Part shown: positions 1 through 11,811 of the stretch, piece after piece | Numbering within the stretch: position 1 is the first letter of the stretch | Layout of the letters: each line of letters begins with the position of its first letter | From: Hevea brasiliensis | Lineage: Eukaryota > Streptophyta > Magnoliopsida > Malpighiales > Euphorbiaceae | Length of the DNA stretch: 64,000 nucleotides | Assembly (NCBI RefSeq): GCF_030052815.1 | Contig: NC_079495.1 | Location: forward strand, 50,259,043 to 50,323,042 | Direction of reading: 5' to 3' | The notes under the pieces: model-generated | The model's input: the letters and a program-made list of their open reading frames with translations, nothing else | Database searches by the model: none | Told to the model about the DNA's origin: nothing | Made by a program: the position numbers and the translations under genes

Positions 1-696
1 AACTTGCTAAATTCTGTGATTCCCAAGGCAGTGAGCTGGATCTTGATGTTGTCATTTAGTCCCTCTTCAAATCTCTTACATCTTTCAGTTTCATTAGGGA
101 CTATCTCCCTTCCATAGCGGCTTAATCGAACAAATTTTTTCTCATATTCGGCCACTGACAGCTGTCTCTGCCTCAGGTTAATAAACTCTCTTCTTCTCTC
201 TTCCGTATCTGAGACCCACATATTTCTTCTTGAATTCGGAGAGAAAGAAGTCCCAAGTTACAGCTTCTGGCTGCACTTCACTGGATACCGTGTCCCACCA
301 CTCATATGCATCATCTTGCAACAAGGATACTGCAGCTTCTAGATTTTGCTCTGAGGTGCAGTGGAGTTGTTTTAAGACTCTGCCCGTTCTGTTCAACCAA
401 TTCTCGGCTGCAACAGAGTCATCTTCTCTCTTACCGAAAAAGTCCACTGCTCCAAACTTTCTTAGCCTTTCCAGGGGTGATTTCTGCTGTGGAGCTGGTG
501 GTGGTGGTGGTGCTGGCATTACTCTTGCCATTTGTCTAAAGAAGTCTGCCATTTGTTGGAACATGGCCTGTGGAGGCTGAGCAGGCGGGGCTTGAGCTGG
601 CGGAGCAGGTTCTCCCATGCCCCCAGTCTCCGCTGCTGCAGGTGGAGCATGACTCTCCACTTCCTCCTCGACTGCTCTTTGAGATGAAGGGTCCAT
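1..696 (-). pseudogene. Tekay-type gag, element A1 (partial, runs off left edge)
   Basis: This is the N-terminal part of a Ty3/gypsy gag. It starts at the ATG whose first base is 696 (MDPSSQRAVEEEVES). A proline/alanine-rich low-complexity stretch comes first, then the capsid core with the motifs FGAVDFFGKREDD, WLNRTGRV and DDAYEWWDTV. A frameshift near 190-205, beside the KKKYVG motif, closes the first frame at 178. Translation then continues in another frame (RQRQLSVAEYEKKF, RLSRYGREIVPNE) to the window edge. The same gag family occurs in element A2 (17130-18268) and element B (36284 onward), which supports the call. Gag packages the element RNA into cytoplasmic particles. This copy cannot make a full protein. 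Confidence 0.9.
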
Positions 697-806
697 ATCC
701 TATTCAAAATAAGAAAGACAAACAGATCTGCATTAGTGTCACCTCGACTCTTACAAATGCAATGCATGGTATGGACTCAATCTAGGCCCAGAAACGCCTA
801 AACCGT

Positions 807-818
807 GCTCTGAAACCA
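807..818 (-). other. Primer-binding site of element A1 (initiator tRNA-Met type)
   Basis: On the minus strand this reads TGGTTTCAGAGC, five bases inside the LTR end. Element B has TGGTATCAGAGC, the usual match to the 3' end of initiator tRNA-Met, at the same place. The A1 copy differs at one base. Bases 697-806 are untranslated leader. Confidence 0.8.
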
Positions 819-823
819 CTAAA

Positions 824-3800
824 TGTGACACCCCTTACCCGTGTACAGTATACCCGAGTAAGTAATGCCACATGGTGTACCGGCACATTCTAATATACCT
901 TAAATAATTTATACCATGCTTGTGAATATAATTTATGAAATATAATTTATTTTAGCCATTTATCAAAAGTATTATTTATTTGAGGTTCCGAAAATTTTAA
1001 AGAAAATCCGGCAGAGTACCGGCTAAAAATGGAGAAAACAGTTCTTCGGAACCTGAAAAAAAACACTTCCAATATTCACATTCAATCATTCCCAAACTCC
1101 AATATCCAAAATCTCAACAATTTTTCAATTTCAGGTCTCAACAACCTTTTCATTTCTCAAACATCCATTTCTCAGAATACTCATATACAAACAACAAATA
1201 AATGCTCAAATTTTGCATTCATGACCATAACTTTCATTATTTACATGAACATCAAAATGCATTACATAGATCCAAATACATATGAGAAAATAAAAATTTA
1301 GTTACAAAATGACAAAATGACACCTAGTGCCCTAACAATGAAAAGCAGGTAGTGAGGAGACACGGACACTTTGTGCAGTGCGGGATGAACTCACCCGATC
1401 TGCGGTCTACTGGGCTCATGATCTGGTATCTCTAGTACCTACGCATGGCAAAAGCAACGCACTAAGCAATAATGCTTAGTGGTGCAATAATATAATAAAA
1501 AAAATAGCTGAAAGTAAGTATGTATATAATGTGTATGATTTCTTTATTTGGTATTGGTATATCTATTATTTCATTAACTTTGCCCACTTTTATTCATTTG
1601 GTTGCCCAAGTAACCTACACTAGGCATCGGATGGATAAACGGGTAAACTGGCACTGGGTATCGAGTACCTCGGGCCGTCACACCATCGGTCACATATGCA
1701 TCTCCCGGTGTGCAACAGAACAGCTAACAAGCTGTAAATAATATCAGGCACAAGGCCAAGTCTCAATGCAAGGTCAGAATGGCTAAAAGCCATAAAATCA
1801 CAGAATGGCATATTGCCATGTGCGATCGCTAATCGAACCCTATTGGCATGCCAAACTATCCAAACCAATCTTGTTAGGTATACTAGGGCATTTGAAACTT
1901 TTAAATTCTTCAATTTGTGAATTTCATGTTTTGGTGTTACTATTCACCTCATTGGTCAACAAAAATGTTGACTTTTGGATAGAAAATATGTACATTGACT
2001 TTGGCACTCCCAACATACCACATTTTGTATTTAAAACTTGTTGGCATTAAGCGTTAATACCATTTCTAAGCATTAAACCAAAGGAGCAGATTTTTCAGAT
2101 TTTGTACCATAACTTTACTGTTCCATTAGGAACTGTTACAGTGGAAATTTGAGGAATTGGTAAACATAAAAGTTGTTCCTTATTTTGTCTAGTTGAATTT
2201 CCTTTTTTGAATCACTCCATTTGGAGTTTTGTAGCTCCAGATCTGGTCCAAAAACCACAATGGCGGATTTCCATTCTGCGAAATTACCATATCTACTGAT
2301 AACATGAGCAGTGGATGACTGCATATTTGAATAGGTTCTGGCCATAATTTGGGTTAGGTTTCTTCATGAAAGTTGTTTTTCTATGTCTTAACTTGTTTCT
2401 GTAAAATTTCAGGTCAATTGACCAAATCTACAGTGAGTTATGGCCAAATGAATAGTTACTGTTCATTTGGTCATTTCTGCAGTCTTTATTGCGGGGATCC
2501 GGATTGGGGCCAACTTTTGGTCCTCTTGCTTTGGTCTTTTGGGCATGGTTTCTTCAAAAAAAAATGTGCCATTGTAAGCCTAGTTTCATGTCCAATTGGT
2601 CAAACACCAATTGGACCAACACAACAAAGATATGGTGTGCAAGTGGACTGAAATTTGATCACCTTCTTTGCTATCTTTAGGCAGCCTGCACATTCACTTT
2701 GCCATGCATTATTTCAGTCCAAATTATAGTCAACTTACCTAAAATGGTCACTAATTGACCATTAAAAGGTTCTCTAACAATTTCCTAAGCCAAGTCAAAT
2801 TTTCACTTCTCAAAACCCTAATTTCCATATGAGTTTTCACAACATGCTTGAATTAACTATCTCATTCACTATCCACATGCATATATGGTTTAAACATAAT
2901 CTCTAATCCACTTTAAGTCCATCAAAACACTCCATTATTGTTCCTTCAATAGGGCAGCCGAAATTTATGGTATGTACACACATAATTATTGTTCATTTTA
3001 GTTACAAATTCTTACTCAATTCAAGTTACTAATCATGAAAATAAAGAGTTTTAGGTATCTAATGCACTAACCTTTAAGTGGCACTTTTTTCCCAAGTTTA
3101 ATCTTCACTTTTCTTGTACTCTCTTGGCTGCCAAACACTTCCTCTAGGTCCAAGGATTCATTTTAGTGTTGGGGTCTTGAGGAAATATGGTGAGGAAGCA
3201 TGAGAATGAAAGCTTGCAAAGAATGGCTATGGTGGAAACCCTATCTTCTCTCTCTCTACGTTTTGGCTGGTTTGAAGGAGGTGGCTGCTGTATTTTTGGT
3301 TAATTTGGTCTTCATTTAGTCTCTTTTATTAGTTAATAATATGGTTGTTTAATTATAATTAGTGGAGACTTTCAAATGACATCATAATGATGTCATATTT
3401 GGCATTTTTATGGATTTTTCTTTTCTTTTCATCACTACTCAATTTCAATTTAATTTTTAGTAATGTTTCTTCATATTTTATGTCATATTAATTATTTACT
3501 TAACTGGACAAGTCGGCCAAAAATCACCTCTGAAGGCGAAATGACCAAAATGCCCTCCGTTTGGCTTAACGGGTCAAAATTGGCTGTACCGATTGAAAAA
3601 TTTTCCTAAATATTTTCTTGGCATTCTAATGCCATAGGAACCTCAATGACCCTTCTCTGGAGTCCCAAAAATTATTTTATAATTTTTCCCCTGGGTCTAG
3701 GGCTCCTCGTTGCGAGAACCGCAACTTCCCTATGAGTTACCCCTCGCTAGGGCACCGGCTCGTTTAACTTGGTTGTATTTTATTTCTAAAATTTTTACTA

Positions 3801-3939
3801 AACTTTTCTTATTAATATTTGAGTTAATTATGGTTCCTGACTTTAGTTTAAATATTTTTTCGGACGTTCTAGTTGTCCAGACAGACACCGGTCACCGGAA
3901 CAGTAGAATGTACGGAGTTGCTACCGGAAGGGTGTTACA
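824..3939 (-). repeat. 5' LTR of Tekay element A1
   Basis: A 3116 bp LTR in minus orientation. On the plus strand it begins TGTGACACCCCTTACCCG (the LTR 3' end) and ends AGGGTGTTACA (the complement of the LTR start TGTAACACCCT). It lies directly next to the primer site and gag of A1. It holds the hairpin at 1460-1481, the three degenerate units near 2160, 2361 and 2545, and the conserved terminal block at about 3860-3935. On its right it abuts the 3' part of the pol gene of another copy (A2) at 3940, without that copy's own polypurine tract. A1 therefore seems to have inserted into A2, with its other end outside the window. Confidence 0.88.
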
Positions 3940-4087
3940 GTTCTTCTTCATATGTCAAATCCGGTTGTACTTCAATTTCTTCCATGGAGATGACATGTGA
4001 AGGATCTGAGTGGTATCTTCTTAGCATAGATACATGGAACACATTGTGGATGTTGTCCAGCTCTGGTGGTAAAGCTAGTCTATAGGC
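3940..4087 (-). pseudogene. C-terminal pol segment of element A2, left of the copia insertion
   Basis: On the minus strand this continues the integrase C-terminal region found at 13911-14222. It matches the stretch of element B at about 40679-40825 (the NVFHVSML and DPSHVISMEE motifs). It stops at 3940, where the LTR of A1 begins, so the chromodomain and polypurine tract are missing from this copy inside the window. Confidence 0.85.
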
Positions 4088-4092
4088 CACCG

Positions 4093-6149
4093 TGTTAGTA
4101 GTATGCCCTAGAGCATATCATTTAGTATGTATCTTGTAAATATTTTTATTAATAAAAGGCTTTTCCACTTTTCCATTTACATAATATATTTATGTGCAAT
4201 AGAAAAGGTCCATTGATATTTTGTTAGAAATATTATTCTTAAGTTGTTAAGAATATGAGTGACATTATTTCTAGCACAAAGTATCATAAATAGGTTCACA
4301 ATCGAGGATACTTCATAATAAGGACATGACTTATCTAGAAAGATTGTATTCATATTTGTTTCCCAAGTTATTTATTGAGATATAAATAAGATGGAATGGT
4401 GAGTTTCATGCCATATGACAAACATGATAGGTACTTATAAATGATAAGTAGGCCGAACCAGTGACACTTATGACAAGCACATGGAGTTTACTCTTGTCAA
4501 TGTTTTGTCATAAATAATATCAGTGCATATAATCTTTAGACCTGAGATAGCACAGTTATCTTGTATATAGGTAGTTTGAGTTTGATACTGCTTTCATACT
4601 TGTACTGTATATGGATATATGGGCATGTGTTGGCTCCTACTAGTTATATATGAAGGTAGGTGTTGATCAAGATGGAATCTGTTTCTTTAAGTAAATAGAG
4701 ATAAACTCCTATGTTCATTTAATTGTTCTTAATGTTTCAAGTTCCTGGCCAGGACAGATAGATTTAATCAGAAAAGAGTTTCTTATGAGAAAATCTTTTT
4801 AATCAACAACTGGAATTAAAAGAGAACATAATATTCATAGCAAATGGAGTTTGACATATACCATGACTCCAGCTTGAGTTAGGATTTTGTAACAGAGAGA
4901 TTCTAGTGCATGGTAACATATGATTATAGGTTCATTTAAGGTAAACCTTATTACTAATTGGGTGGCCATGGCATGCTATGCTAGGTGTTAACCATGGTCT
5001 ATGAGGTGCATAAAATGATTTAGAGAAATCATTTATAGTAAGAAAGAGTTCTGATGATATTAAGAGTTGATATCATGACTCATTGCCAATTAGTGATGAG
5101 CCTAGTATGTCACACACATACACAAGTAGTCACCTAATTAAATATGATTTAATTAATTAATTAAAGAGTTTAATTGATAAATTAAATAGGTTTGGTTTGT
5201 AATTAGATTGCAAAGTCTCTAGCATGATTTGAAACCAAATCTAGATTATTGGATGTATAGTATAAGTTAAATTTATATTTAAAGTGTTTAAATATGAATT
5301 TAATTAATGAGAAATTAATTAATTAATTTATATTTGATATAAATTAATTAGAAGAAAAGAAATAATTATTTTGGGTTAAGAACTCAAAATTAAGACACAG
5401 GGGCATTTTGGTCATTTCGCAGTGTGACATGTGGCACCATGAGATGGTGACATATGGCATTACACATAAGCTTTCCAAATGTCTTTTAATCATGTAAGAT
5501 GATTAAAATTAAGATTAAATATAGGTTTGACACTTGGCACAATGTGATTGGGTCACTTAAACCTAGAGCTAATCAAAGGGTGACATGTGGCAAGGGTTTA
5601 ATGTGTAAACCTAGCTATAGAAGTGTTGTTATGAGAAAATAAAATATAACCAGTAGCCACACTCCTTTGTCACACCATTTTGAAGCTCTCCCTCTCTTCC
5701 TCTTCATCTCTCATCAATTCAAAGAGATTAGCCATCAATCTCTTGAATTAAAAATACTAGAAATTGTTTCTAGTGTCCTGTTTATAATTAATAGAAAAAG
5801 CTTTAGAAGCTGTTCAAGGGCTGCCATAGGTGTTCTTGGTGTGGACAAGCTAGAGGGACAACATTTGGTGTCCTGAAGACGAATTTTAAAGGCGCGAATA
5901 CACTGCAGTGCATCAAGAGGTTAGTGTAATCATTCTTGATTTAATCTAGGGTTCTAAAATTAATCTGATTAATTTTAAAATCTTAAATGGCAAATAAAGA
6001 TCCAAAAACATATTAAAAGAGTTTTAATATGTTGTTTATCATTGAAATCAAATAGTTAAAAATAAATCTTGCATGATACATGTGACCCTAGGTGAAAATT
6101 TTTGAATTCAATGGTATAAACTTGTGTTTTTCACGCTTCCGTTCCTGTA
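4093..6149 (+). repeat. 5' LTR of the copia element
   Basis: Begins TGTTAGTAGTATGCCC and ends just before the primer site. About 2057 bp, homologous over its length to 11812-13910, with scattered substitutions of a few percent by eye. It lacks about 36 bases present in the 3' copy near 13508-13545. The TATA-like box is changed here (tatagaag at about 5615) compared with tatataag in the 3' LTR. Confidence 0.92.
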
Positions 6150-7808
6150 ATTGGTATCAGAGCTACTATATTTGCCATTTAGATTGTTGATTATATGATT
6201 TAATTGTGTGATTTGATCATGAGATGATTGATCCATTGTTGGTTGCAATGGATGTGTGGCTGCACACATGGTGAAGCCACCATTGGTGGCGGCAACAAAG
6301 GTTCTTCAAGGTGGTGCAAGGTTTGCCTTTTAATTTACAATTGTTGTATGATCTAAAAGCTCATCCTATGTCTAATTAAATTGTTTAATTAGAATTTTAA
6401 TTACACAATTAAATTATGATTCAAATCAGAATTTTAAAAATTATTTGAATGTGATTCAAATCTGAATTTTAAAAGTTGTTTGAATGTGATTCAAATCTGA
6501 ATTTTTAAAGTTGTTTGAATCATATTTAAATATGAATGTGATTCAAATCTGAATTTTTAAATTTGTTTGAATGAGATTCAAATATGAATTTTTAAATTTA
6601 TTCGAATCATATTCAAATCTGGATTTTTTAAGTTGAATATGAGATATTCAATTTATTTTAAGTATGTATGTTTTATTTAATTGTTAAATAGTGATATGCA
6701 TGATGGATGATCATGGACTATAAAAGACTAATGTGATTGGATTTATTTCTTTTATGTTTCTTTGGGATTGTAAATTAATTAATTTATTTTAATTTATTTT
6801 GGGCATGTATTATTATGTTTGTAATAATTTTTGAGTTGTAATTTCATTTATTTAAGTTCTTGTAAATTCGCCTTGGTATGCCAAGGATTACTATGTAATT
6901 GGATTGCAAGAAGTTCAAGGAGGTCAAGAGCATTGGTGGGACCAGTGGGAGGAATTCAAGATCAAGTTTTGATTATGTACTCCTTCAGCAACTCTTGTAA
7001 AATGAATGAATGAAATGCACCTACCAATGCCCTGATTCAATTCTTGGTGGCTCAGAATTGAATCCCTTAGAAAGTCCATGATCATACCATATTTACTGCT
7101 TATCCATGAATGCATGAGATGCATGGGAATGTATGCAATTATATGGTATATGCATGCTAAATGGATAATGTGCAAAGTGAGACCTTAATAGTAATTAGGA
7201 TGATTATAAAATCTTCCAAACAAATGATTAAGTTGGAAATGCTATAATTAAAGTAATTATAACATAGGCCCTCCATTGGGACAATTATTTTAAGAAATTT
7301 TAAATAGTTGCATAAGATGCAATTAATTTAAGAGATTTTCTTAAGAATAATTGTTAAGCATGAGATATTGTAAATATGTAAATGGTTTGGTGGCCAATAT
7401 TGGATGTACCTGAGGACATTAAAATTATTTGCATAATTACTGGCTCAATGGGATCAACTTAACTAATGCAAGATAAGTCAATAATGGATGTACTTGAGGT
7501 TTTGAGCATTAGGGGCTAGGTAAAGGATTGAACCTCACATGAGATGTGATGGGCAAGGAGTTGCTTACTTATAGTTTATTGTAATTCCAATAATGGATGT
7601 ACCTGAGGATGATCAATAGAATTATAAGAATTCAATCACCACTAGAAATCCATCTAACTAGGATTTCCGTTTTCTACTTTAGAAGTGCAGGATTCGCTAA
7701 GTTAGTGGGAGGACCAATTTGATTAAAAGACCATAATCATTTTGGTAAATTACTTGATATATTTACTAATTAATCTGGTTATTTTCTGCAGTTAATTTTC
7801 TGATAATA
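6150..7808 (+). other. Copia primer-binding site and long untranslated leader
   Basis: TTGGTATCAGAGC at 6151-6163 matches the 3' end of initiator tRNA-Met and lies one base after the LTR. The following 1.6 kb up to the gag ATG at 7809 has no coding sequence that I recognise. It contains a 35 bp tandem array (6417-6645). Such leaders carry packaging signals, but none can be assigned from sequence alone. Confidence 0.8.
6417..6645 (+). repeat. 35 bp tandem array in the copia leader
   Basis: The core GATTCAAATCTGAATTTTTAAA recurs at about 6418, 6453, 6488, 6540, 6575 and 6610. Spacing is 35-36 bp apart from one step of about 52. Each unit contains the near-palindrome ATTCAAATCTGAAT followed by a TTTGAATG-type segment, so neighbouring units can pair with one another. 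Confidence 0.85.
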
Positions 7809-8675
7809 ATGAGCACAGAACAACCACCACCATCCAATATCCTTGCAAGCATACTTGATCGCAATAGGTTGACAGGACCTAATCTCTTTGATTGGCTAAG
7901 AAATTTGAAACTTGTCCTGAACCTTGAACATATAGGATATGTTCTAGATTCAAATGTTCCTGGTCCCTTACCTCCAGAGGCCACTCAAGAGGAACATAAA
8001 ACTTTGGACAAGTGGAAGGAGCATGATATGAGAGCTAAGTGTTACATGCTTGCTTCCATGAGTAATGAGTTCTGACGACATGAAAACATGCAGAGTGCGA
8101 GTGAGATCCTCCTTCACCTACAAGAGTTATATGGTAAGCACAGTAGGAATGCTAGGTATGAGATATCTAGGCAGCTATTCCGCATGAGGGTGTCTGAGGG
8201 ACAGAATGTTAGGGATCATGTCCACAAGATGATTCGGCTGATTGAGCAGTTGGAACATCTTGACTTCAACATGGATTTCCAACTACAGACGGATTTGATC
8301 CTTCAGTCCCTTCCTGAGTCTTTTGGGAATTTTGTGATAAATTTCCATATGACTCAACAGGAATGCACCTTAGCTGGTTTACTCAACATGCTGGTTATTG
8401 CCCAAAAGAATATACCGGCCAATAAAGGAAAATAGGTAACTTTGAATGCATCTTCTTCTACTGGAAAGTCCAATAAGAAGAAGGGCAATAAGAAAAAGAA
8501 ACCTCAGATTCTTGGTCCTTCTAAGAAAATAGCTAAAAAGAAAGGGAAGACTAAAGCTGAAGGAGGCAAAGGAAAGTATTTCCACTGCCAGAAGGATGGG
8601 CACTGGAAAAGGAACTGCCCAGAATATCTTGCTTCTCTGAAGGACAAGAAGGATAGACCTTTGGAAGGTATGTCC
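7809..8675 (+). pseudogene. Copia gag (nucleocapsid polyprotein), broken
   Basis: Starts at ATG 7809 (MSTEQPPPSNILASIL). It has the copia gag core with LTGPNLFDWLRNLK, HSRNARYEISRQLF and LLNMLVIAQKN, then a lysine-rich linker and a zinc knuckle at about 8577-8625. A TGA near 8073 and a TAG near 8433 interrupt one continuous frame. The knuckle reads YFHCQKDGHWKRNC: the position where the first cysteine of the CCHC motif is expected is tyrosine, consistent with TGT to TAT. This gag would normally form the particle shell and bind RNA. The copy is dead on three counts. Confidence 0.9.
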
Positions 8676-11600
8676 ATATCTTGTTATTTAGTTTCTGATG
8701 ATACTCATAGTTCATCTACAACTTGGGTTTTAGATAATGGTGCCAGTTCTCACATTTCTAATGATATGCAGGAACTAGCAAATAGGAGCAGCTTGCGTTC
8801 TCAAGATGTTAGAGTCCGGATTGGCAATGGCTCAACTGTTGAAGCTTTAGCCATAGGATCTAAATTTTTTTACATGTTTGGGCATGTTTTGTGTTTGGAT
8901 AAAATTTTATATGTACCTGATGCTTTTAAGAACATCATTTCTATATCTAGTTTGACTAGAAATGGCTATGAATTTCAGTTCATAGATGATGTTTACAATA
9001 TTTATTTTGTAAATAAATATGTTGGTTTGGGTTATATGAATGATGGTCTTTATTATTTGGATAATAATGACAAACACAAAATGAATGCAAGTCATCTAAA
9101 TGAATGCAATGCCATAGTAAAAATCAACACAAGTTCAAAATATATTTGGCACTTAAGGTTATGTCATGTTGCAAAAGATAGGATTGCAAAACTGAAGAAA
9201 ATGGGGATTCTATCCTCATTGGGCTCTGAGCCTACTCCAACTTGTGAATCTTGCCTTCAGGGCAAAATGACTAGATCACCCTTTGTTGGACAAGGGCTAA
9301 GAGCTGAAAATATTTTGGAGCTAATACATAGTGATATATGTGGTCCATTTAAAGAAATGGCTAGAGGGGGCTTTCATTATTTTATTACCTTTAGTGATGA
9401 TAAATCAAGGTTTGGGTATTTGTATTTGATGAAATACAAACATGAATCTTTTGAAAAGTTCAAAGAATTTAAATCTGAAGTAGAAAATCAAACAAGAAAG
9501 AATATTAAAGCTCTTCGATCAGATCGTGGAGGTGAATATTTGAGTATTGAATTTGATGAATACTTGAGAGAGCACAGCATTGTTTCCCAGCTGACTCCTC
9601 TAAGAACGCTACAGCTAAATGGTGTATCTGAAAGGAGAAATCGTACCTTATTGGATATGGTACGTAGTATGATGAGCTATACTAATATGCCAATCTCCTT
9701 TTGGGAATTTGCATTAGAATCAGCTTTGTATATTCTGAATAGGATTCCATCAAAATCAGTTTCTTCCACACCTTATGAGATATGGCATGGAAGAAAGCTA
9801 AGTCTTAAGCATGTTAATATTTGGGGTTGTCTAGCTTATGTCAAAAAGCTGAACACTGATAAATTGGAAACCAGATCAGAAAAAGGTCGATTTGTTGGAT
9901 ATCCAAAAGATAGTTTTGGATATTATTTTTATTTGCGTACTTCATAAAAGGTTGTGATAAGTAGAGATGCCACATTTCTTGAACAAAAGTTTGTTCAAGA
10001 AGGTGGTAAAAGAAAGGCAAATAGAGTTGGAATTGGAGAATTCTGACCAACCAACAGATCAGATGGATATAGATCCATCTAGTCAACCTACACCCATTGA
10101 TGAAACATCTACAGCTGTTCCTCGTAGAACAACCAGGGTATCTCACCCACCAGTGAGATATGATTTCCTTCATAAAAAAGAACAAGAGTTGTCTACTCAT
10201 GAAGAATTAGATCATGGAGATGATCCACTTACCTATGAAGAAGCTATATCAGATATAGACTCTTCAAAATGGATTGATGCTATGAAATCTGAAATTGATT
10301 CCATGTATAAGAATCAAGTTTGGGATCTTGTTGACTATCCTGAAGGTATTGTACCTATAGGGAACAAATGGGTTTTCAAGAATAAAATTGATTCTGATGG
10401 AAAGGTAGAGACCTATAAGGCAAGGCTAGTAGCTAAAGGGTTTCGCCAAAGGCAAGGAATCGACTATGAGGAGACTTTCTCGCCTGTTGCCATGCTTAAA
10501 TCAATTAGGATTCTATTAGCAATAGCTGCATACTATGATTATGAGATTTGGCTGATGGATGTCAAAACAGCATTTCTCAATGGATACATTGAATAAAACA
10601 TTTTTATAGAACAACCAAGGGCTTTTGAATCCCAAGATGGTTCCAAGGTATGCAAGCTAAAGCAATCCATTTATGGGTTGAAACAAGCTTCGAGGAGTTG
10701 GAACATCCGTTTTGATGAAGCCATTAAATCCTTTGGTTTTATCAAAAATGAGGATGAGCCATGTGTATATAAGAAGGTTAGTGACAGTGCTATCACTTTC
10801 CTTGTCTTATATGTGGATGACATACTGTTGATGGGTAATGACACAGGTATGTTGACAACTGTAAAGATATGGTTGTCAAATACATTCTCCATGAAAGACT
10901 TAGGGGAGGCAACCTATATTCTTGGGATTCGCATCTATAGAAATAGAGCGAAAAGAATAATTAGTTTATCCTAAAGTCTATACTTGGAAAATGTGTTAAA
11001 GAGGTTTAACATGCTTGATTCCAAGAGAGGATTGTTACCAGTGAGACATGGTATCCATCTTTTTAAAGAGATGTCTCCAAAGACACCTGAAGAAAGAGAT
11101 AAGATGGTTAGGATTCCATATGCTTCGGCTATTGGAAGTTTAATGTATGTAATGTTGTGTACTAGGCCGGATATCGCATATGCTGTTAGTTTGACTAGCA
11201 GGTATCAATCCAATCCAGGTTTGGAACACTGGATAGCTGTCAAGAATATCCTTAAGTACTTGAGAAGAACTAAGGATTTATTCTTGATCTATGGAGGTGG
11301 AGACTTGCAATTGGATGGTTATACTGATTCTGATTTCCAATCAGATATCAATGATAGAAAGTCTACATCTGGATATGTGTTCATTTGTAATGGAGGTGCA
11401 GTCAGTTGGAAGAGTTCCAAACAGAGCACAACTGCAGATTCCACTACGTGAGTGAGTATATTCTTTGCATCGGATCTTTGCAAAGGAAAGCTGTTTGGAT
11501 AAAGAAGTTCGTGACAAAACTTGCAGAGTTCCATCCATTGAGTCGGCGGTTCCACTACTGCGTGACAACAATGGAGCGATCATCTGAGCTAAGGAACCAA

Positions 11601-11791
11601 AGTCTCACCAAAAATCCGAACACATAGAAAGGCGCTACCACATTATCAGAGAAATAATTGGGCAAGGCGATGTAGCCATGCAGAAAATAGCATCAGCTGA
11701 AAATCCAGCTGATCCATTCACTAAGCCTATGTCACAGACTCAGCTAGACCGACATCTTGAGAAGATAGGTCTAAGATATTATAATGAATGA
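8676..11791 (+). pseudogene. Copia pol: protease, integrase, reverse transcriptase, RNase H
   Basis: Domains in order: protease at about 8729 with DNGASSHI, where DSG is expected (the active-site serine/threonine is Asn); GAG-pre-integrase with the H..H..C..C finger (9148-9270); integrase core with HSDICGPF, LRSDRGGEY and GVSERRNRT giving an intact D-D-E; reverse transcriptase with KARLVAKGF, MDVKTAFLNG and YVDDILLMG (about 10810); RNase H with SDFQSDINDRKSTSG and ADPFTKPMS. It ends at TGA 11789-11791. Breaks: a stop at 9945-9947, a frameshift at about 10015, stops at 10594-10596 and 10972-10974, a one-base loss at about 11449, and further shifts after 11520. The catalytic residues of integrase and RT survive, so decay is fairly recent. 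Confidence 0.93.
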
Positions 11792-11800
11792 CTCTAGTGC

Positions 11801-11810
11801 TAGTGGGAGA
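11801..11810 (+). other. Copia polypurine tract
   Basis: tagtgggaga lies just upstream of the 3' LTR start at 11812, the expected place for the plus-strand primer. Confidence 0.75.
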
Positions 11811-11811
11811 T

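Noticed and set aside
6150..6166. GGTATCAGAGC as part of a tRNA gene
   Set aside because: It is the retroelement primer-binding site next to an LTR end. No cloverleaf surrounds it.
6417..6645. CRISPR-like array
   Set aside because: The units are contiguous tandem repeats without unique spacers and lie in a plant retrotransposon leader.
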